Assembly (NCBI GenBank): GCA_050699595.1
Contig: JBOHFI010000004.1
Span: forward strand, 74,106 to 138,105
Length of the DNA stretch: 64,000 nt
Direction: 5' to 3'
From: GCA-003244245 sp050699595
Lineage (GTDB): Bacteria > Actinomycetota > Actinomycetes > Mycobacteriales > Pseudonocardiaceae
The notes below the pieces were generated by a model, which made no database searches, was not told where the DNA came from, and saw nothing but the letters and a program-made list of their open reading frames with translations. Each line of letters begins with the position of its first letter. Positions within the stretch are counted from its first letter, which is position 1. The position numbers were made by a program, and so were the translations under genes. Below, in pieces: positions 18,207 through 26,821 of the stretch.

Positions 18207-18475
18207 ACGTGCCGTCGGAAACGCCGCCTGATGGACCGATAAATCAACCGTGGAGCATGTCCTACCGAGGTCACAACGTCACCTGCCACGACCCCGGTGA
18301 ACCGGATATGCCGATGGTCTCCGTCGACGGCGCGGACATCATGATCCGCCGAGAGGAGACCGGTGGGTACTCGGCACCGATGCTCAACATGTTTGCGACC
18401 TACGCCACTCTGGGAGATCTGGCCCGAAGCCTCATCGATACCTCCCCGGTTTTCCTAGCCCAACGCAAGGCCTGA
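18203..18475 (+). CDS. MelC1-like tyrosinase co-factor (copper caddie)
   Basis: 90 residues from GTG 18203, overlapping the kinase stop, with AGGAGGAA (18191-18198) just upstream. The pattern Y-R-G-H-N-V, V-S-V-D-G-A-D-I-M-I-R-R, G-G-Y-S-A-P-M-L-N-M-F-A-T-Y and a closing L-A-R-S-L-I-D resembles the conserved C-terminal domain of Streptomyces MelC1, the protein that delivers copper to and helps export tyrosinase MelC2. Unlike classic MelC1 there is no Tat signal peptide and only two His, so copper handling may differ. The neighbouring tyrosinase strongly supports the call. Confidence 0.7.
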   Translation: MNVPSETPPDGPINQPWSMSYRGHNVTCHDPGEPDMPMVSVDGADIMIRREETGGYSAPMLNMFATYATLGDLARSLIDTSPVFLAQRKA

Positions 18476-18517
18476 CTCACCGACAGGCCTGACTCACCGA
18501 CGAGGAGGTTGCCGACG

Positions 18518-19420
18518 ATGCTTCGCCTGCGCAAAAACGTCACCAGTCTGACCGCTGCCGAGAAAGCAGCCCTGGTCGCCGCGATCAAAGCCTTGAAAGC
18601 CAACGGAACGTATGATCGTTACATCACCGAGCACGACAACGCGATGAACCAGGCAACCCTCATGTCCGGGGAGAACCCCCCACCGCCCCAGTCTTTATAT
18701 CGCAATGTCGCCCACCGGGGCCCAGCGTTCGGGCCCTGGCACCGGGAGCTGCTCCGGCGCTTCGAGCTGGATCTCCAGGCCCAGGTACCAGGAGTCACCC
18801 TGCCGTATTGGGACTGGGCCGCCGACAGTGAGCTGGCGGATCCCACGACAGCGCCCATCTGGGGTCCGGATCTCATGGGTGGTGACGGCGACCCCAACAA
18901 CCAGAATCTCGTCGGCACCGGGCCGTTCCGATACGGCCCGAACGACCCCGCCACGTGGAGTGTCGTCACCAGCGACGGAGACCCCGGCCCTGGCCTGCGC
19001 CGCACCCTGGGACAAGACGGGCACCTGCCATCCCAGAGTGAGATCGACATCGTATCGAAGATCACCCGGTATGACTCCGCCCCCTGGCGGACGGTGAGCA
19101 ACCCGAGCTTCCGTAACCAGCTGGAGGGCTGGCAGGGCCCCAACCTCCACAACAGGGTGCACGTCTGGGTCGGTGGATCCATGCTTCCCGGCACCTCACC
19201 CAATGACCCGGTCTTCTTCCTGCACCACTGCAACGTCGATCGACTCTGGTGGAATTGGCAACAAGCCCATCCAGACGCGGCCTATGTGCCGCGCAGCGGA
19301 GGTCCACCGGGCCATAACCTCAACGACCAGATGACCCCTTGGGATCCCGCGACCACACCGGCGAGCACACTGTCCATAACCCAGCTCGGCTACCGCTACG
19401 ACACGGACCCGCTGGCATAG
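18518..19420 (+). CDS. Tyrosinase (type 3 copper monooxygenase)
   Basis: 300 residues from ATG 18518 with ribosome site GAGGAGG (18502-18508). Oxidises monophenols and diphenols to quinones. All six copper ligands are recognisable: copper A H39 (T-E-H-D-N-A-M), H66 (V-A-H-R-G-P) and H75 (G-P-W-H-R-E-L-L); copper B H211 and H215 (N-L-H-N-R-V-H-V-W) and the H236-H237 pair (F-F-L-H-H-C-N-V-D-R-L). No signal peptide, so export would need the MelC1-like partner or it acts in the cytoplasm. It forms a probable operon with the sensor kinase and caddie. Confidence 0.95.
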   Translation: MLRLRKNVTSLTAAEKAALVAAIKALKANGTYDRYITEHDNAMNQATLMSGENPPPPQSLYRNVAHRGPAFGPWHRELLRRFELDLQAQVPGVTLPYWDWAADSELADPTTAPIWGPDLMGGDGDPNNQNLVGTGPFRYGPNDPATWSVVTSDGDPGPGLRRTLGQDGHLPSQSEIDIVSKITRYDSAPWRTVSNPSFRNQLEGWQGPNLHNRVHVWVGGSMLPGTSPNDPVFFLHHCNVDRLWWNWQQAHPDAAYVPRSGGPPGHNLNDQMTPWDPATTPASTLSITQLGYRYDTDPLA

Positions 19421-19435
19421 GGCTTCTGATCGGCG

Positions 19436-20020
19436 TTACTTCGGCGCTTTCGGCAACCGAGGTTCCATCATCTGGGCGATCCGCAACGCCTCGGCGCACG
19501 GATCGAGCGGCGGAGAATTCAGGGGGGGCACCGCCACGCTGACCGAAAACGACAGCGATCCGCCATCTATCAGCTGTGCGCATTGCGAGCCGTGCGGGTC
19601 CACGCTGAGGTGGGCTCCGGCTCGGCCGTTCACGGTGTTGTCCACGAAGGTGACGAACTTCGGATCGTGCCGGCGAGCCTGGTAGCCGGCCAGGGTGTCG
19701 TTGTCCCGCTCCAGGCTCAATGTGAAGGACTTGCCCAGCCACCGGCAACCGACCACGCCCACCTTGTTGAAACGTCTGCGGGTGTCCAGCCGCACGTCCA
19801 GCGCGGTCAGCTCGGCATCTGTCAGGATGGTGCACATATTGACTCGCCTGGCATCGGCCACCGCCGACGCGGGCGTCCTCGACGCCTGGGCACCTGATGC
19901 CTGGGCACCGCAGCCGGCCGCGAGCAGTCCCACGATGGTCACCGCGACAGCACCGCGCCGCACGCCTGGGCCTGCCACGTTCACCCGAACCAACTTTCCG
20001 CCGGACTTGCGCCTCGCCAC
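19436..20020 (-). CDS. DUF3558-like lipoprotein
   Basis: 194 residues. A positively charged start and hydrophobic stretch lead to a lipobox L-L-A-A-G-C, so the mature protein should be lipid-anchored outside the membrane. The body shows the actinobacterial DUF3558 layout: C-T-I-L-T-D-A-E-L near the mature start, a central G-C-R-W, and a late D-P-C-A-E-A-L-R-I-A with two paired Cys. Function unknown. It converges on the tyrosinase gene. Confidence 0.8.
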   Translation of the reverse strand: MARRKSGGKLVRVNVAGPGVRRGAVAVTIVGLLAAGCGAQASGAQASRTPASAVADARRVNMCTILTDAELTALDVRLDTRRRFNKVGVVGCRWLGKSFTLSLERDNDTLAGYQARRHDPKFVTFVDNTVNGRAGAHLSVDPHGSQCAQLIDGGSLSFSVSVAVPPLNSPPLDPCAEALRIAQMMEPRLPKAPK

Positions 20021-20094
20021 GCGCCGCTGGACTGTACCTGCCCGCCACAGCGCTCCCGCGGCGGTACCGTGATCAGTGGCGACGAGGAGGAGTC

Positions 20095-20589
20095 TTGCCC
20101 TACCCAGATGATCTGCTCCAGGGTGACGAGCGGGTGGTGGTCCACAAGCACCCGCACTGGAAGATGCTGGTGCTGCCGGTGCTGGCCTTTCTGATCATCG
20201 TGGGGCTCGGCTCCTACGCCGCCGGGTGGGTCGCCGGACAGTCCTGGCGGTCTTATGGGTGGATCGGGCTGGCCGTGCTCGCCGGTATCGCTGTGCTGTG
20301 GCTGACCGTGGCGCCGTTGCTGCGCTGGCGCACCACGCATTTCGTGCTCACGACCAGGCGGGTGCTGGTCCGGGAGGGCATCCTGTCCCGCAGTGGCATC
20401 GACATCCCGATCAATCGGATCAACAGCGTGCAGTTCCGGCATTCCTTGATCGACCGGATTCTGGGCTGTGGCACGCTGATCGTCGAGTCGGCCTCCGATG
20501 AGCCGCTGGAGTTCGACGACATCCCCCAGGTCGAGCGGGTGCACTCGCTGCTGAACTACGGGCTGGACGCGGGACCGGAGCCCACATGA
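20095..20589 (+). CDS. PH domain-containing membrane protein
   Basis: 164 residues from TTG 20095, chosen for the strong ribosome site GAGGAGG (20084-20090). Two membrane segments (M-L-V-L-P-V-L-A-F-L-I-I-V-G-L-G and L-A-V-L-A-G-I-A-V-L-W-L) precede a bacterial PH (DUF304-type) domain with T-T-R-R-V-L-V-R-E-G-I-L-S-R and D-I-P-I-N-R-I-N-S-V-Q-F. This is the orthologue position of mycobacterial Rv3278c between birA and GtrA/purK. Its stop overlaps the next start. Role unknown. Confidence 0.88.
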   Translation: MPYPDDLLQGDERVVVHKHPHWKMLVLPVLAFLIIVGLGSYAAGWVAGQSWRSYGWIGLAVLAGIAVLWLTVAPLLRWRTTHFVLTTRRVLVREGILSRSGIDIPINRINSVQFRHSLIDRILGCGTLIVESASDEPLEFDDIPQVERVHSLLNYGLDAGPEPT

Positions 20590-21563
20590 GCGCCAGGGAC
20601 GTCGGCCTGCCCGACCCGCACCGGGCGGGCGGGCTGCCCGACCGGGTGATGATCTGGGAGGTCGGGGCGCGCGATGGCCTGCAGAACGAGCCGGCGGTGC
20701 TCGGCGTCGAGGTCAAAGCCGAGTTCCTGGATCGGCTGGCCGCGGCGGGGCTGCGGGTTCTGGAGGTGACCAGCTTCGCGCACCCGCGCTGGGTGCCGCA
20801 GCTGGCCGACGCCGCGGAGCTGCTCGGGCGCCTCACGTCTCGTGACGGGGTGCGCTACCCCGTGCTGGTGCCTAACGAACGGGGGCTGGATCGGGCGCTG
20901 GCGGCCGGCGTCACCGAGATCGCGATCTTCGCTTCGGCCACCGAGAGCTTCGCCCGGCGCAACCTCAACCGCGACCTCGACGCGCAGTTCGCGATGTTCG
21001 CCCCGGTGCTGCGCCGGGCGAAGGAGCATGGTCTCGGGGTACGCGGATACATCTCGATGTGCTTCGGCGACCCGTGGGAGGGCGCGGTGCCCCTCGGCCA
21101 GGTGCTCGGCGTCGGGCGCAGGCTACTCGAGCTGGGCTGCGACCAGCTCTGCCTGGGCGACACCATCGGGGTGGCCACCCCGGGTCACGTCACCGCGTTG
21201 CTGGACGGGTTCGTCCGAGCCGGCGTCGGGATCGATGCCCTCGCGGTGCACTTCCACGACACCTACGGCCAGGCGCTGGCCAACACCTATGCCGCCCTGT
21301 GCACCGGGGTGAGCTGCGTGGACGCCTCGGCCGGTGGGCTCGGGGGCTGCCCCTATGCCGAGTCGGCCACCGGCAACCTGGCCACCGAGGACCTGGTATG
21401 GATGCTCGACGGCCTCGGTATCGAGCACGGAGTCGACCTCAATGCCCTGGTACGCACCAGCGTCTGGATGGCCGACCACCTCGGCCGGCCCTCCCCCTCC
21501 CAAGTAGTCACCGCCCTCGGCAGCCCTTCAAGGACCACCAACCCGGCCGGTCACCGCTCATAA
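20586..21563 (+). CDS. mvaB: Hydroxymethylglutaryl-CoA lyase
   Basis: 325 residues. Splits HMG-CoA into acetoacetate and acetyl-CoA, in leucine breakdown. TIM-barrel of the HMGL family: W-E-V-G-A-R-D-G-L-Q-N-E near the start with metal-binding Asp, T-S-F-A-H-P-R-W-V-P-Q, H-F-H-D-T-Y-G-Q-A and the signature S-A-G-G-L-G-G-C-P-Y-A with the active-site Cys. It overlaps the PH gene by ATGA. The stop codon runs straight into a strong hairpin. Confidence 0.95.
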   Translation: MSARDVGLPDPHRAGGLPDRVMIWEVGARDGLQNEPAVLGVEVKAEFLDRLAAAGLRVLEVTSFAHPRWVPQLADAAELLGRLTSRDGVRYPVLVPNERGLDRALAAGVTEIAIFASATESFARRNLNRDLDAQFAMFAPVLRRAKEHGLGVRGYISMCFGDPWEGAVPLGQVLGVGRRLLELGCDQLCLGDTIGVATPGHVTALLDGFVRAGVGIDALAVHFHDTYGQALANTYAALCTGVSCVDASAGGLGGCPYAESATGNLATEDLVWMLDGLGIEHGVDLNALVRTSVWMADHLGRPSPSQVVTALGSPSRTTNPAGHRS

Positions 21564-21609
21564 CGACGGCCAACACCCTCCTGGCGTGCCAGCGGGTGTT
21601 GGCCGTCGT
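21563..21609. terminator. Strong bidirectional hairpin between convergent genes
   Basis: ACGACGGCCAACACCC (21563-21578) pairs perfectly with GGGTGTTGGCCGTCGT (21594-21609) across a 15-base loop. This 16-bp stem begins at the mvaB stop codon and lies before the convergent carbonic anhydrase. There is no U tract, as is common for actinobacterial terminators. Confidence 0.8.
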
Positions 21610-21660
21610 AAGAGACCTCCCGGACCCGGGTTGGTGGTCCTTGAAGAGCTGGCTACCTGC

Positions 21661-22149
21661 TCAGGCGACCTCGTTGAGCTTGCCGGTCGCCACGTCGAAG
21701 ACGAACCCGCGGATGGAGTCCTTGTTCGGCACGAACGGGCTGGCCTTGACCCGGGCGATCGACTGCCGGACGTCCTCGTCGAGGTCCGGGAAGGCCTCGG
21801 CGGCCCACGGCGGTTTGATCCCGGTCTCGTCCTGGATGGACTTCTTGAACTCATCGTCGTTGAAGGTGAGCATCCCGCATTCGGTGTGGTGGATGAGAAT
21901 AATCTCCCGTGTGCCGAGCAGCCGCTGGCTGATCGCCAGCGAGCGGATCTCGTCGTCGGTGATCACGCCTCCGGCGTTGCGGATGACGTGTGCCTCGCCC
22001 TCGTTCAGGCCCAGGATGCGGTAGACGTCCAGGCGGGCGTCCATGCAGGCCACGATGGCGACGTGCTTGGCGGGCGGCAACGGCAGCGGCCCGGTGAAGG
22101 TCGCGGTGTACCGGGAGTTGTTGGCAAGCAGTTCATCGGTGACGGACAC
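21661..22149 (-). CDS. Beta-class carbonic anhydrase
   Basis: 162 residues from GTG 22149, preceded by AGGAG; this start gives the usual length of the short mycobacterial type. Interconverts CO2 and bicarbonate. Zinc and catalytic residues are visible in A-C-M-D-A-R-L (Cys and Asp), H-V-I-R-N-A-G-G and H-H-T-E-C-G-M (His, Cys). Bicarbonate is a substrate of the acyl-CoA carboxylase encoded at 10-12 kb, though no direct link is implied. Confidence 0.95.
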   Translation of the reverse strand: MSVTDELLANNSRYTATFTGPLPLPPAKHVAIVACMDARLDVYRILGLNEGEAHVIRNAGGVITDDEIRSLAISQRLLGTREIILIHHTECGMLTFNDDEFKKSIQDETGIKPPWAAEAFPDLDEDVRQSIARVKASPFVPNKDSIRGFVFDVATGKLNEVA

Positions 22150-22497
22150 GCATACTCCTGATGTGCGGGGGATGAATGGGCACCGGAAATCGGCCGCGCG
22201 GGGCGGGAAGGCCATGCGCCGTCGCGCGGCCTAGCTACAGAACTGATCGAAGGCGTGCATGCGCCGGCTCGGCCAGAACTCTTCGAGCACAGCACGCCGC
22301 ATGCACATATCGTTACCCGGTGCTCGCCGCGCCGGCAAGAGATTCCAGCGGATCGGGTGTCGGTCAGGAGGAACGGGCCACCCGCGCGACCAGGTCGGGA
22401 TTGGTCTCCGGGACCAGGGCGGTGAGCGCCACCGGTTCCTTGGTACTCGGGCGCGCCGGGCCAGAACGGCTCTGCCGACCGCGACGTCCCGAGGCCC
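22150..22497. other. Intergenic stretch at the left edge of the accessory region
   Basis: Nearly 350 bases with only weak short frames on either strand. I see no gene, repeat or hairpin that stands out. It separates backbone genes from the degraded region to the right. Confidence 0.4.
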
Positions 22498-22830
22498 TCA
22501 CGTTCGCACCCCGACGGCCTCCTCGGCGGCTGACCAGCAGTCAAGGCAGGTCTGCCATAGTCACTCGGCGTCGGTCACTCGCGGTCGTGTCAGTTGCCGC
22601 CCGCAGAGTGTGGTGATCAGCTTGCCTGAGGGCAGGTTTCGGTCTCGGATGTCGGCCGCGTGGCGCTTGCCGTCGATGGGCAGCCAGAAGAACGTCCGGG
22701 GGTGCGGGAAGCTCGTAGCTCCTGGCGTCGTCGCCCAGGTGTCGTCGCTGGTGTGCTGGACTACCGCCGATGTTGGTCGGCACTCGCTATACGCTGGAAG
22801 CGCGTGGTCTCGTGTCGTTTGGATTGTCAT
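22498..22830 (-). pseudogene. Broken copy of the small zinc-finger gene
   Basis: The core P-G-A-T-S-F-P-H-P-R-T-F-F-W-L-P-I-D-G-K-R-H-A and I-T-T-L-C-G-R-Q-L-T-R closely matches the intact gene at 32038-32313. Where the intact copy has E-W-R-W-P-V-C-P-E-C-W, this one has a TGA (22561-22563) in place of the first Trp; the frame then continues L-W-Q-T-C-L-D-C-W-S-A-A to a stop at 22498. The strong ribosome site of the intact copy is also lost. The nonsense codon removes the CxxC half of the zinc site. Confidence 0.75.
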
Positions 22831-24111
22831 GGTTGGCCTGCCTCCCCGGGTCGTGGAATCGAGGCCTTGTGTTTCTGCGGGAGGTTGAGCTTCTTGGGCG
22901 GGCGGCCATTGATCTCGTCAACGGGCTGAGCGATGTCCACCGCCATCGTCTCCGCCAACTGAGCCACGCGCCGAGTGATCTGCCGTGCGGTGGCGTGATC
23001 GAGACGGTCGGGTCGATACCACAACTGCAGTGCCGGCTTCGGCTTTGGCATCTGGCATCGCGATCAGACGCAGTGGGTAGTGCAGGCGTCATTGACCTGG
23101 ATCACGGTGGCCCACAACCCGTTGGTCGCTGTCTGTGGGCTGTTCCTCGGGTAGTTCTCGAACACCGTCACCGTGTCGAACAGTTCGCCCAGTCCGGTCA
23201 ACCGGTCAATGTCGGCCAGGCTGACGTTCTGATGCTGGGTCATCGCTGCGTGGTAGTCCTGCACTCGCGCCGGCAACTCCGCGCGCAATGGCGGATCAAC
23301 CGTCAAATCAAACGAGTGTAGGGCCGCCTCCCCGATCTTCCCGTTGAGTCCGTCTTCCCCGACCTCGATAACAGGCAGCTAGACCTGCACTGTGTCAACA
23401 TCAAGAACACGCTGATAAGCAGCCCCCTCATCGTCAGGGAAAACAGCGCGGAGGCTCTCGTTACGCGCCACTACATCACCGATAGCCGCTCGCAATGCCG
23501 CCACATTCAGTCCGCCGGACAACCGCGCAACCATCGGTACGTTGTATGTCGGTGACGAGCTCTCCAGATGATGTAGAAGCCACAACCGTGACTGGGCGAA
23601 AGGCAGCGGCAGCCGCTGGGGACGTGTCATCGGCCCGAGTGGGGCACGAGTGATGTCAGCGCCGCCACACGGACCCTGCTCACCGATCGGGTCGCCAGCA
23701 GCGAATGCCAGAAGTTGGCATCGATGCTCACTGAGATCGCTGCCCACCATAGACGATACGGCGCACGCTGGAGAGGTCGTGCCCGGCGGCTGCCGCGGAG
23801 ATTCTGTAAAGCTGAGAAGCGCTGACTTGCAGGTGGCCGACCTTGCGCGCTTCACTGTCGGCGAGTATTGCCCGGTGAATCGGCAGCCGAGGAAGTCGGC
23901 CGCGAGCCGGATCAGCAGCGCTTCGGTGGTATCGCTGACCAGGCATACGATTCCGGACCCGCCGTACAGGCCGCGGGAATGTTAGAGTGCGCGCCAGTCG
24001 GTGACCCAGGACTGCACCTGTCGGTGGGTGATCGTGTGGGATCCGCGCGCGATCTCGTCGGGCGCGCGCTGCGGGTCGTGGTATACATCGTCTAGGTATC
24101 CGGCCTTCATG
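22827..24111 (-). pseudogene. Wrecked NRPS-like gene: AMP-ligase plus condensation domain
   Basis: Reading 5' to 3' on the minus strand, fragments in changing frames show an AMP-binding ligase start (H-T-I-T-H-R-Q-V-Q-S), then D-T-T-E-A-L-L-I-R-L-A-A-D-F-L-G-C-R and S-S-V-R-R-I-V-Y-G-G. A condensation domain follows: R-L-P-L-P-F-A-Q-S-R-L-W-L-L-H-H-L-E, D-V-V-A-R-N-E-S-L-R-A-V-F, then an in-frame TAG at 23379-23381, F-D-L-T-V-D-P-P-L-R-A, F-D-T-V-T-V-F-E-N-Y-P and finally W-Y-R-P-D-R-L-D-H-A-T-A. The HHxxxDG core and much of both domains are deleted. The first ATG (24111) overlaps the upstream gene stop, so both once formed an operon. Confidence 0.8.
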
Positions 24112-25075
24112 AATTCTTCTCCAGCCTCCCACCTCGTCGCCCAGGGTACGGGTACTGCTCGCCGTGATTCCAGGGGAAGAGGTGCAGGTTCCAGGTGTTG
24201 AGGACATTGGTGTAGAGCGCGAGTCTGCTGACCAGGGAGAAGTACTGCTCTCTTGTTTCTACTTGGGGTAATATGTCGAGTGTCTGTTGGGTAAACCGCC
24301 ATAACGTCTTGAGGCCCGTGTAGCCGAGGAATTCAGCGGGAACCTTGATGAAAGTCGGCGTGAGCTCCTTCAATGTTCCCAGTGAGGTGTCGGTGGTCTG
24401 GCAGATCTTGATGAGCCCGTTGAGTGCGCAGTAACCCAACGGTCGGGCCTCGCCGTTGAGGAATACGAGCGTGGAGAAGTACTGCTCACGGCTACCGGCA
24501 CGACTATCGATCTGACCCTGGTACATCTTGATGATCTCATGGGGTGGCTCTATCCATACCCGCTGGGTCTCGTCGTGGATTTCGTCGATTATCTTCTGAA
24601 TGTCGATCAGGTTTACCGGCGTGGGGCGAGGCAGTGCATGTTCTACGGCTGGATCACCCTTGCGGCGTACCCGTACCTCGATCGGCTGCTTGCTGTTCCA
24701 GGTGGCCTCCCAACAAGCTTGCCCAGCCTGTCGAAGCAGGCCGATGTGTTCGTCGAGGACCCGAGCGACTGGTGCTGCGGGCAGGTATTCACTCAACGGT
24801 CCGTACTTCACGGCCAGGTGTTGCAGTTGAGAGAGGAAGATGGTGCCATCGGGTGACCGTGTGCGGTCTTCCTTGTGTTCGGCCTCAGTATAGATGAGCT
24901 CCGGGTGCGGTACCAGATGATAGAGATGGTTACCCGACACCAGTGCGTGGTTCTGTAGACTGTTGTACGGCAGGAATTCATTCCACAACAGTTCGGCCAG
25001 CCGCGGGTTTTGGCCGGTAAACTCCGCTGTAACCGTGATGGCCGGTTGAACCCACTCGATTTCGATGTGACGCAT
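24107..25075 (-). CDS. Cucumopine-synthase-like protein (cyclophilin-fold N-terminus)
   Basis: 322 residues, apparently intact. The start (I-E-I-E-W-V, then L-A-E-L-L-W-N-E-F-L-P-Y-N-S-L-Q-N-H-A-L-V-S-G-N-H-L-Y-H) resembles the cyclophilin-like fold of cucumopine synthase relatives. A long helical C-terminal part follows, with R-A-G-S-R-E-Q-Y-F-S-T-L-V-F-L-N-G-E. In plants and Agrobacterium such enzymes make imidazole opines from histidine and 2-oxoglutarate; actinobacterial relatives occur near peptide synthetases but their chemistry is not established to my knowledge. GC is lower than the backbone. Downstream NRPS-like sequence is dead, so the pathway is probably lost. The family call rests on motif memory. 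Confidence 0.55.
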   Translation of the reverse strand: MRHIEIEWVQPAITVTAEFTGQNPRLAELLWNEFLPYNSLQNHALVSGNHLYHLVPHPELIYTEAEHKEDRTRSPDGTIFLSQLQHLAVKYGPLSEYLPAAPVARVLDEHIGLLRQAGQACWEATWNSKQPIEVRVRRKGDPAVEHALPRPTPVNLIDIQKIIDEIHDETQRVWIEPPHEIIKMYQGQIDSRAGSREQYFSTLVFLNGEARPLGYCALNGLIKICQTTDTSLGTLKELTPTFIKVPAEFLGYTGLKTLWRFTQQTLDILPQVETREQYFSLVSRLALYTNVLNTWNLHLFPWNHGEQYPYPGRRGGRLEKNS

Positions 25076-25601
25076 GCGATTACTCCCCGGTGGGTTCTAC
25101 CGCTATAGATGTGGATGAGCGGTGTGTGTGGTACGGCTGGGTGCCTGCTGGTTGGGGCGCACGGACGTGATCCAGGTTCTACGGCTCCTACGCTCGTTGA
25201 TCCTGGAGCCGCCCGTGCGCGCTACAACCCTACTGAATCGTCTGTTGAATCTGCTAGGTGTGGCGGTGGTCGATTCGGGGTCTTGGCAGGTGAAGCCCGC
25301 TGGCGGTGAGGTACACGTGCGGGTTCGGTTGACGCAGCGGGTGCGAGTGTTCACGGAGTGCTCGTTTGCGATGACGCACCGGTATAACACGCGTGACGTC
25401 GACTCGTCGTGGTGACATCGTGATCTGTGGCCGGGTGTGCCGGATCAGGGTGCGCAATGTGTTATCTTCCAACACGTGTCGTGACCACGACGCCTCACCG
25501 TATGATCAATGTCACGATGTGTTGACCGAGCGAAACCGGAGCCGCGTTGACGGACGAACGGGCGAGGCCCACAGTCATGAACTCGACGAAACCGACTTAC
25601 A
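25076..25601. other. Gene-poor stretch with at most one doubtful small frame
   Basis: About 525 bases. A plus-strand frame (25122-25415) encodes a basic peptide with V-H-V-R-V-R-L-T-Q-R-V-R-V-F but no family match or clear ribosome site. Local composition is uneven, as in the surrounding decayed sequence. I do not call a gene. Confidence 0.35.
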
Positions 25602-25890
25602 TCAACCCGGGAGCCCCACAACGTCGGTAACGTCGAGCTCACGGACGAGCTGGATTTCAGTCGCACGCTCGTCCTGATAAATTGCGACGCAGCGTTCGAT
25701 GCGGCCGTAGAAATCTTCGTACCAGTGCCAGTCGTGGCGGTACTTCAGACCACTGTGTCGGCGCTGCTTCGATAGCAGCCAGGTATCCTTTACAGGAAGA
25801 CTGCTTCTCGGTGAAGCCGGCGTTGTCCTTCGGTGCGAAGCGCAGGAAGTGGTTCGCTACATTGCACAGGCTGCCGAGAAGGGGGTGCAT
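25602..25890 (-). pseudogene. Frameshifted paralogue of the 130-residue protein at 31649-32041
   Basis: Starts L-C-N-V-A-N-H-F-L-R-F-A-P and C-K-G-Y-L-A-A-I-E-A-A, matching L-C-D-V-V-R-H-F-L-R-F-T-P and C-K-G-Y-L-T-A-V-E-A-A of the intact copy. A frameshift near 25765 moves the rest (D-W-H-W-Y-E-D-F, R-C-V-A-I-Y-Q-D-E-R) to another frame, which closes at 25602. Its 5' end directly abuts the truncated regulator on the other strand. Confidence 0.75.
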
Positions 25891-26660
25891 ATCGGGACGA
25901 ATACGACGGCGGTGCGGCGGATGCTGGAGGGGTGCCAGCCGCGGTGGCCGGTGCCCCGGCTGGTGACCAAGGTGCTGTCTTGGCAGTTTCGCCACGAGGT
26001 CAGCGTCACCGAGTGCGGGTGCGGCTGACCGCACTCCCGCGGCTGAGGATCTCTACGATGGTGTGAGTTGTTCTGGGACACTCGACGGGACGCTCCGCAC
26101 GGTCGTCGAGTTGTCGGGACAGGACATGCGCCGACGGAAGTTCCTGGTGGGCTCCGTGTTCAGCGCGGCGGCCTTCTCCGAACCTGCGCTGGTGGCGCAA
26201 CGCTACTTCATCCAGGGCCCGTCGCGCAGTACTGGAAGCCCAGCGGTACTACGAGTCGATGCGCCCCGAGGACGAGCCCCTGGTGCTGGGCCTCAACACC
26301 GAAGCCGCGTCCGCGGCAGACCTCGCCAAGTGTCTGAGCGACATCGGCGAGCTTGCGCAGGCCATCAATCTCGGTGCTGCTGTGTTGCGTGATTACGGAC
26401 CCTGGCGGGTTCGGGCCCGCTGTTTCGTGCAGGCCGACCTCACCGGCACTCATCTTGTCGGTCGTGATTTCGAGCAGGCCGCCGCGCTGGGTTGACCTGC
26501 GCTGCGGACCGCCGCGCAGGTCAACCCCGCTCGTACCCATGACCGGCTGCGCACGCTGCAACGGCAGATCCAGTCGCTGCGGGCCGGCTCACCGCACCTG
26601 CGTGAGCTGGACGAGCGGATCACCAGCCTCCTCGGCTGCGGCGGTGCCCGACAGGACTGA
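25880..26660 (+). pseudogene. Deleted, frameshifted copy of the HTH/TPR regulator
   Basis: Homologous to the 496-residue regulators at 32516 and 43658. It keeps T-N-T-T-A-V-R-R-M-L-E-G-C-Q-P-R-W-P-V-P-R-L-V, then L-S-G-Q-D-M-R-R-R-K-F-L. A deletion joins S-E-P-A-L directly to A-Q-R-Y-F-I-Q-G, removing about 130 residues. A second deletion follows, then frame changes, and the end R-A-G-S-P-H-L-R-E-L-D-E-R-I-T survives to a stop at 26658-26660. The N-terminus and zinc-finger gene that normally separate it from the 130-residue gene are missing. Confidence 0.85.
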
Positions 26661-26821
26661 GCATGGCGACCCGCGGTGAGAGTCGTTCGGGTGCCGAGAG
26701 GGGTCGAGTTCCGTCCGCGCGGTGCTCACGAACCTTCGAGTACTCTGCGCCCACGCGCGATCACTTGAAGTGTTGCCCGCGCCAGTGTTGAGGCTGCACG
26801 TCTTCGCGGGGAGGAGTCGTA

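Noticed and set aside
25122..25415. Possible 97-residue plus-strand gene
   Set aside because: Partly protein-like but without family match, ribosome site or conserved neighbour; left as a gene-poor stretch.
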